From assembly GCA_036971475.1 (NCBI GenBank), contig JBAIZL010000002.1:49737229-49801228 (forward strand): a stretch of 64,000 nucleotides of DNA. Reading direction: 5' to 3'. This DNA is from Prosapia bicincta. Its lineage: Eukaryota > Arthropoda > Insecta > Hemiptera > Cercopidae. A model generated the notes under the pieces. That model searched no databases. It had not been told where the DNA came from and saw nothing but the letters and a program-made list of their open reading frames with translations. This document shows positions 50,800-64,000 of the stretch, in pieces. Position 1 is the stretch's first letter. Every line of letters begins with the position of its first letter. The position numbers and the translations under genes are program-made.

Positions 50800-53700
50800 A
50801 GTGTTCAATTTTAAAGTTTTAGGCAAAAAGGGAAGACAACTTTAAAAAAATGATTTAGAACTAAGAGTTAGCAACACATTAATTTCTTTGGATAATAGTA
50901 AATTTTACAAAAATTAATAAAAACGTAGAACTTATAGTGCAAAAAATACTTTATTAAACCTTTTTTGGGGTTATACACGAATTACTAAGATTTCATTACA
51001 GCCAATATTGTACGGAGTTAAAACAAAGGCTTCATTACATAGGTTATTTTCACTCTGCTCCAACACTAATATCTAAGAGTCCATCTTAAAACATCCGTAT
51101 GTAATTATGATTGTATAACACTCTTGGGCATCTTCTGGAATGAAATTAAGTGATTTTAAAAAGCACTCTTGTGACTTAAAATGGTCTTTTCTAAGACCAT
51201 ACAACTTCAATCTTCTCTTAGAAAAAATTTTCTAACAGTTAAGGCTCGAAACAAATGTTGTACGTCAGTCTTAATTTGGCACAAATTGAATTTTTTATGG
51301 TAAACATCATTTAGAATGAATGTTAATACTGCAGGTGTAGAAAAGTATTAAATAAATGGTGAATTAGGGATTTTTGTTATCCAAAGAAACAATATCCTTT
51401 AGAAAAATTATTATTTATCTACTACTTCTAAATTTGTAACTTTAGAAATCAAAATAAAATTCTTTTACCCTTATTTCTTACTACTTTGTTTTATCAAGTG
51501 TAGCTTCTGTAATTAAAAAACGTTTGTTTTTTATTCCTATGTGTTTTACTTAACTGTATTTCTGAGGTGTGACTGAATATGTAAGTGTATGTGTGTTTGT
51601 AGGTATTTTTAAAACTAAATGCTATTCATCCATCCTCTACTACAAACTAGTTATACATACATTTTAGTTCGACTACAGAACTTAATTTGACTAAAGATGT
51701 TAATTTGACTACAGACGTTAATTTTATTACAAACTTTTGTTTGACTACATTAGTATGATTACATACGTTAGTGTGATTTTAGCCAAAGTGAAAGTAGTAA
51801 ACAATAGAATCCTTTCTTATAAAATCGATTTCTTCATATCTAAACATTCTTGGACAATAATGTTTGAAAGTGCGGCCTTCAGTTATAGTTTAGTGGTTTG
51901 GTGACGGAGCCAAACGGCTCGTCTATAACTTATACGTGTCCTCATTTTGCAGAGGTAAGATAACTGATTGAGTCAGTTTGTGTGTGCTTAATTCAGAACA
52001 GAAGTTAATTATTGTTTACTAACATAAGTAAAATTATTATTGTGTGTTAAGCCTTCTAGTTTTCAACACTTTGAGTTTCTCTTGGGCAACAGGAACAGAT
52101 AAGTAGTGCGAAAGCCATATCCAAATCCAAAGAAATTGCCCACATATATATTTTACTTGTAAATTCTCACTTATTTCGTATGTTTTTCGACAGTTTTAAA
52201 AATTTCTGTAACTCAAATTTCGTTTTCCCTGTAACTGCAAAAAATTAACATAAATTAAAGATTTTTATTAGAATTTGTTTAATTTTGTTTAAATTATTTG
52301 TTTTATAATATGAATTTTTTCTCAATTAACTACCAAAAAGGTCTTGGTTTAAAGTATCGGTTAGGTAAAATAGAAATAGGTTGAAAAATAATAAATTATC
52401 TGATTTCAAAATTTTTCTTTAAAGTATAAACTTCCACGTCAATTTAAGTGTAACCTTTAAATACGATGAAGCTACATTAACCAAATTTGTTTACTGTATT
52501 CAACCTCTAACTTTTCACTTGGATAAAATTTTCAATCAGTTTCCAAATTGAAACATTAATGTTTATAAAATAATGTTAAATTGTATTTTACGTTAAATAA
52601 TGATGAATTAACAATGTCATGCATAATAAACCCTTATGGATATTTCGATGACCAAGTAATCTCGTCAACAGAGGGTGTAAATACAATCAAGATACAAAAT
52701 AAACATATAGTTAATTAAATGTTATTTGTTTAATAAGTTGTGTTATGGTATTGAGTTTATTGTTATTTATAATTATTGTGGTGTTTCACCTGACTGTATG
52801 GAGTTAATACTGTACTTATTGACTTATTTATTTAAGATTTTTACATTGTACATTGTAGTTCTAAAACACAGTTTTGAAATGAAAGAATTAAAGATATTTC
52901 AACTTATATAAAAACACGTAAAAATAACACATTTCTACTTTCTATTTTATTTAAAGGCTAAAAGTATCACATTATTAGAGAACGTATTTTTAAAGGCAAC
53001 GGTTTGAATGTTTATGACGTCATTTACGATTAGACCTGCTTATTATGTGCATGTGATAAGCTTACAATTAAACATTACAGCACCAAAAGTCATTTTCAAT
53101 GCACATTTATTTTATCGATAAGTAAAAAAGGAGGTCACGTTATAAGCATGTTAAAGCAAAAGAAGCATGACTTCTTGTGAAGCAAATATTGTAAATTGTA
53201 TATTTCATTATAATTTAAAAGTGCAGCGGTTGTTGAACAAAATATTACTTTTCAAGTTTTTAAAGTTTTCTGATTTAGAAAATGTTCACTTTTTAAAGTA
53301 TTTTATTAGTTAATACCAAATTCAAGATTGAAAATGTTTAAAAAGTCTAGACTCCGAAACCTTTAAGACTTCAAATGTGACCTGGAAGACGGAAAAATAC
53401 ATAAATCACCAAAAATACTAAAAGTTTTGAAAAATCTAAAATTAATTAATTAAATCTTATTCCTAAAATTAAATGTTTAGAACGTTATTCGAAGTGGGTT
53501 AATGGTCATATAAGAACACTATTTAACGGTAAGAGCGCCCAAAATAGTAAAATTAGATTAACAATTGCACCACAAACTTAGATACTGAGGTTACAACACT
53601 TATAACAAAATTTTATATAATATTTATTGAATAAATAGACTGATGGTTTCATAATTGTTAGGTTCTAATAGTGTAAATAGCCCATACTTTGTGCATACAA

Positions 53701-54180
53701 TACAAGTGAAATTTTAAAATAAATAATTAAACTGGCAATTTATTCAATTATTGGAGTTAAGTTTTCAAATTTGAACCGACAAATTATACAGTGCTTTCTG
53801 TTATCTTGCAAACGTCTGTCGTCTACTAAGTAAGTGAAACCAATTGGTTACCGTGATTTGTTCAACGTGTTTTGGCAGTTACGCTAAAATGTTAGCAAAG
53901 TATTAAACTCACTACATTGTGAGGTTAAGTTAGCGTAAATTTGATTCCTAATTTTCATGATTTTTTTTTTTTTGTTTCTGTAGAACTTTTCACATTTAAT
54001 GATTTTTTGTGCTCTAATGTTTTTCACCTCTTTCTTAAGACGTTTGGTGTCCTTTGGGAAATGTTGTCTGAAAATATTTGGAAATAAAAATTGGGATTTA
54101 CTATAGGTCTACTTGTTTTTATACCTAATTTGTTTCATACACGGTTTGTGTGTAAATTGTTTTTATTTTCACTAAAAGTA
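50800..54180. other. Intergenic DNA, no gene recognised
   Basis: AT-rich with only short chance frames. Confidence 0.5.
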
Positions 54181-54183
54181 CAT

Positions 54184-54416
54184 AAACATAGGAACCTATA
54201 ATAGTACGTTGCTCCATCCTATAGTAGCACTCACGTTTTTAATTACTAAGGACGGCCGTTTCGGGAAATTTGTCACGTTGTTAACTCAGACCGTAACTCT
54301 GAGATACAGTTTGAGTTAACAATAGGACACATCTCCCGAAACGGCCGTCCTTAGTAATCAAAAAAGTAAGTGCTACTATAGGATGGAGCAACGTACTAAT
54401 ATAGGCCTCTATGTTT
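54184..54416. repeat. Long inverted repeat, copy 3 of the 4548/38612/54184 family
   Basis: Arms 54184-54288 and 54312-54416. Plus: TTAACAA 54316-54322, T, hairpin AGGA-CACATC-TCCC (54324-54337), GAAA 54338-54341, CGGCCGTC. The left arm has the same unit, more decayed. Flank CTAGTAGTCCAAGTAAAGAT links it to the other copies. Confidence 0.88.
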
Positions 54417-55029
54417 AAACGGATAGTGAAAAACTAGTAGTCCAAGTAAAGATGGATCAAATAGTTTTTTTTGTTCGAAAATTTCGTCCCTTCATATTTT
54501 TTTTTTAATGTTTTATCTTTATTATTAAAAGTTACCTTATCAGAGCAACAATTAATTTTCCTTACATAATTCCTAAAAGCAGATTAATAGTTTGCCCAAT
54601 GGCACTTTACTTTTAGTCATCACTAATCACAACACCTCGCTACACTAGCATAGTGGCTTAGGCCTCTTCAGTCTTCTAATCGTCTAGTATCGACGGAAGT
54701 CACGCTTCATGATTTTGGGCCATCTTCTTTATTTCCTCTGAAACCTTTGTAATATTCAAATCTCGGTGAATATATTTATTATATGAAATTCCGAGGGCCA
54801 TTCCCTGGTACCTAATTCCTTGGAACGTTTGAAGAATTCCTAAATTAGATGCATTTACATTCCCATAGCTACTGCCAAACAGGTTTTAGAATTTTGTTTA
54901 TATATTGTTAGGTTATTATTTATTGATAACTTTGATTATTTATCAAGGATCCAATTTACGATATTACGATATTTATAACTTATTGCAATTACGACATTTT
55001 ATAACTTGCAGTTTTTATGTTGTACATCT

Positions 55030-55235
55030 TGAAGTGTTTTTAAAATTAGCCCTACTACTATTGGTATCACTCGGCAAAAAACCACTGATACTTTTAGCTG
55101 ATATTTTTCAGCAGACGCGTTTTGCACTAGGACAGTACATTCGACCTAGTGCGGAACGCGTCTGCTGAAAAATATCAGTACATGGTGATTTGTTTTAGCC
55201 AAGTGATAGCAATAGTAGTACAATATTTTATTTCT
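55030..55235. repeat. Inverted repeat sharing its arm with 1530-1640
   Basis: Arms about 55040-55130 and 55139-55230. GCACTAGG/CCTAGTGC hairpin round the centre, then GGAA (GAAA at 1552) and CGCGTCTGCTGAAAAATATC. Confidence 0.82.
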
Positions 55236-55457
55236 AGTTCTTACTTCTTCTTATTTTTTTTGATGAGGTGATTTCATCTTAGCACATAGCATCTAGTTTC
55301 ATACTTTGCATTACTTCCATAGGACATGGTGGTTCCATTAATAACTAATAACGGTGACTCTTCTACTATCTCTTTCTTGTGTAGTCTATGTGGTTTACTT
55401 CATTTAGCTTAATTTTTTCATTCCATTCTAGTACATTTTTCATACACACACACACAT

Positions 55458-55624
55458 AAAGAACATAAGTCAAAATACAAATACAAGAATTATAATTGAA
55501 TTTACAATTCAAGGCTTTGAATTGTTTAATATTCCTGATGATGTTGGTACTGTTAGCCAACGAAAAGCTTTGAATTTTAAATTCAATTATAATTCTTGTA
55601 TTTGTATTTTGACTTATGTTCTTT
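55458..55624 (+). ncRNA. Palindromic element with candidate type III hammerhead fold
   Basis: Arms AAAGAACATAAGTCAAAATA / complement end at 55624. At the apex all three helices can be drawn: helix III 55506-55517 with 55565-55576 (one G-U pair), U 55517 and H17 = U 55518, helix I GAAT/ATTC (55519-55522, 55531-55534), CTGATGA 55535-55541, extra T, helix II GTTGG/CCAAC (55543-55561), GAAA 55562-55565. The extra base after A9 differs from the canonical core. Activity is not shown. Confidence 0.55.
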
Positions 55625-55650
55625 ATTAATACACAAGAATACATATTGCG

Positions 55651-55655
<5 letters not shown>

Positions 55656-55736
<81 letters not shown>
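55656..55736. repeat. Compound TA then GT microsatellite
   Basis: TA 55656-55704 followed by GT 55705-55736, about 165 bp upstream of the first ELOVL coding exon. Confidence 0.97.
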
Positions 55737-55739
<3 letters not shown>

Positions 55740-55908
55740 ATAATTAGTCAGTTTCAAATGATGGAATGGTTTCTCCTTCTTAGTTTGGATGTCATGTAAG
55801 TACGAATAGAGCATTGATACAAAACTAGGGCTACTCCTGCTTTAATTTCTTTAAAATTCAATTTACTTGTATATGTAAAAATTTTTATTACTTTGATTTC
55901 AGGTCAAG

Positions 55909-62879
<6,971 letters not shown>

Positions 62880-62889
62880 GTAAGTAAAT

Positions 62890-64000
62890 TCGAGCATTCT
62901 TTAGTTTTTGTTTAATTTTGTATCATGTTAAGTTAATTCTTACAGCTTAGCTTTTATAATGTTTTAGCTGAGTAAAGGAAGGAAAATATAATAAATTTCA
63001 GTGTACGAAATGCAAAAATATTTCCTCAAAATGAATTCTAATGATGTAATAAACTTGAATAGAGATGTAGGGTAAAAAATTAGTTTTCAAAATCATATTT
63101 AGTGCGTTGTTTTAATGAGTAAAAACTATTCCATATATTTAAAAGCTGAGTCCACTTCTGTCAAAATTTATAAACATTTTAAAATATTTAAATTTGTGTA
63201 AGATTTCGTGTAAATATGCATCACAATGCACACAAGTATTCATTCCACTTTAAAACGCACAGGATCCGATCACATAGTATTTCTCTATTTTGAGAAAAAC
63301 ACTATTAATATCTGTACCGGGGGAAAGCGAATTCACCTCAATTAAGCAGGTTTAGGTACAGAATTAAAGTTTAAGTTAAGGATTAATTGAGTACATTTTA
63401 TTTTTAGGACACGGTCGAACTGGGCCCACGGTCAAAACATCCCTAGGTGGATTACCGCCAACCCTCAAATAGTCGGGGTTGGATTGGGCCCCTGGTCAGT
63501 CGGGCAACATTAGTTTTGTTAAGTGGTCCGACATTCGTTTTTATTTTAATGTACGATAGAATTAAAAACTAAAACAAAATGGAAGCAAATAAGTACAATA
63601 AAACTTTACTAATACATAAGGAAATATAAAATTCAATAAAAATACAGACTTTCATATTATAATTATTATTTAAACTTACGAATAACCCTTACTCAATAAC
63701 TTAGAGCTCGCCAGGTCAAGCGAGCATTCCATTACATGTCCGTTGTTAACCCTATAACGGTGACATGCTGAACCGTTCCAATGGTCGCCTGCCAATGATG
63801 TGGCCAGGGGGTTTTTATCATTTTCTGCACATATAACTTAAAATATTATTACACGACTATTTATATTGATATAAAAAGGAGATGTTTCAGTCGTCTAAAA
63901 TATATGTTTGACCATCATCTGGCCATAACCAAACATCTATTTTAGATGTTTGAATATATTCAAAGCTAAGGTGGATGCGAGAATTCCATTTTGGAGGTCA
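62890..64000. other. ELOVL intron 4 up to the window edge
   Basis: No further ELOVL exon found. A GC-richer patch at 63408-63535 (GGTCGAACTGGGCCC, GATTGGGCCCCTGGTCAG) is unassigned. Confidence 0.5.

Overview
The window is AT-rich, intron-rich animal nuclear DNA, most likely from an arthropod. No species can be fixed from sequence alone. The evidence is multi-exon genes with GT-AG introns, Penelope, piggyBac, pogo/Tigger, hAT and LINE remnants, and very long TA/CA/CT microsatellites. No bacterial-style genes, CRISPR arrays, rRNA or tRNA genes were seen.

Two host genes are present, both on the plus strand. The first (5885-31227) is most of a class II DYRK protein kinase, closest in my reading to DYRK4. 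Ten coding exons join in frame to 537 codons, a stop, a 3' UTR and a poly(A) signal; the 5' end lies upstream or was not recognised. The second (55903-62879, running off the right edge) is the first 128 codons of an ELOVL-type fatty acid elongase in four exons. The roughly 23 kb between them holds repeats and decayed mobile elements, with no host exon I can recognise.

The DYRK introns have collected transposons: a head-to-head pair of Penelope-like elements (8552-11552), a second Penelope family (14931-16757), a piggyBac relic with TTAA duplications (18504-20062), and a three-level nest of Tigger, hAT and hAT (28133-30563). The intergenic region has a third, also head-to-head, Penelope family (33260-34850), a hAT MITE (45231-45484), and a decayed LINE endonuclease (43760-44590). 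The elongase introns hold an eight-copy 53-bp minisatellite, many TA tracts, a CA tract of about 466 bp and a pogo/Tigger fragment.

The most unusual signal is a recurring small RNA-like motif: a seven-base box close to CTGANGA, one extra base (usually A or T), a hairpin of 3-7 bp, then GAAA. This resembles the hammerhead ribozyme core with one additional unpaired base before helix II. It occurs, intact or degenerate, at about 16 loci. Most are inside long inverted-repeat elements, many of which abut TA microsatellites, and related hairpin-GAAA motifs sit at the 3' ends of two of the Penelope-like elements. Hammerhead motifs in Penelope-like elements are established knowledge. Here the likely story is a large set of small palindromic elements mobilised by, or derived from, Penelope elements. 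Ribozyme activity is inference and untested.
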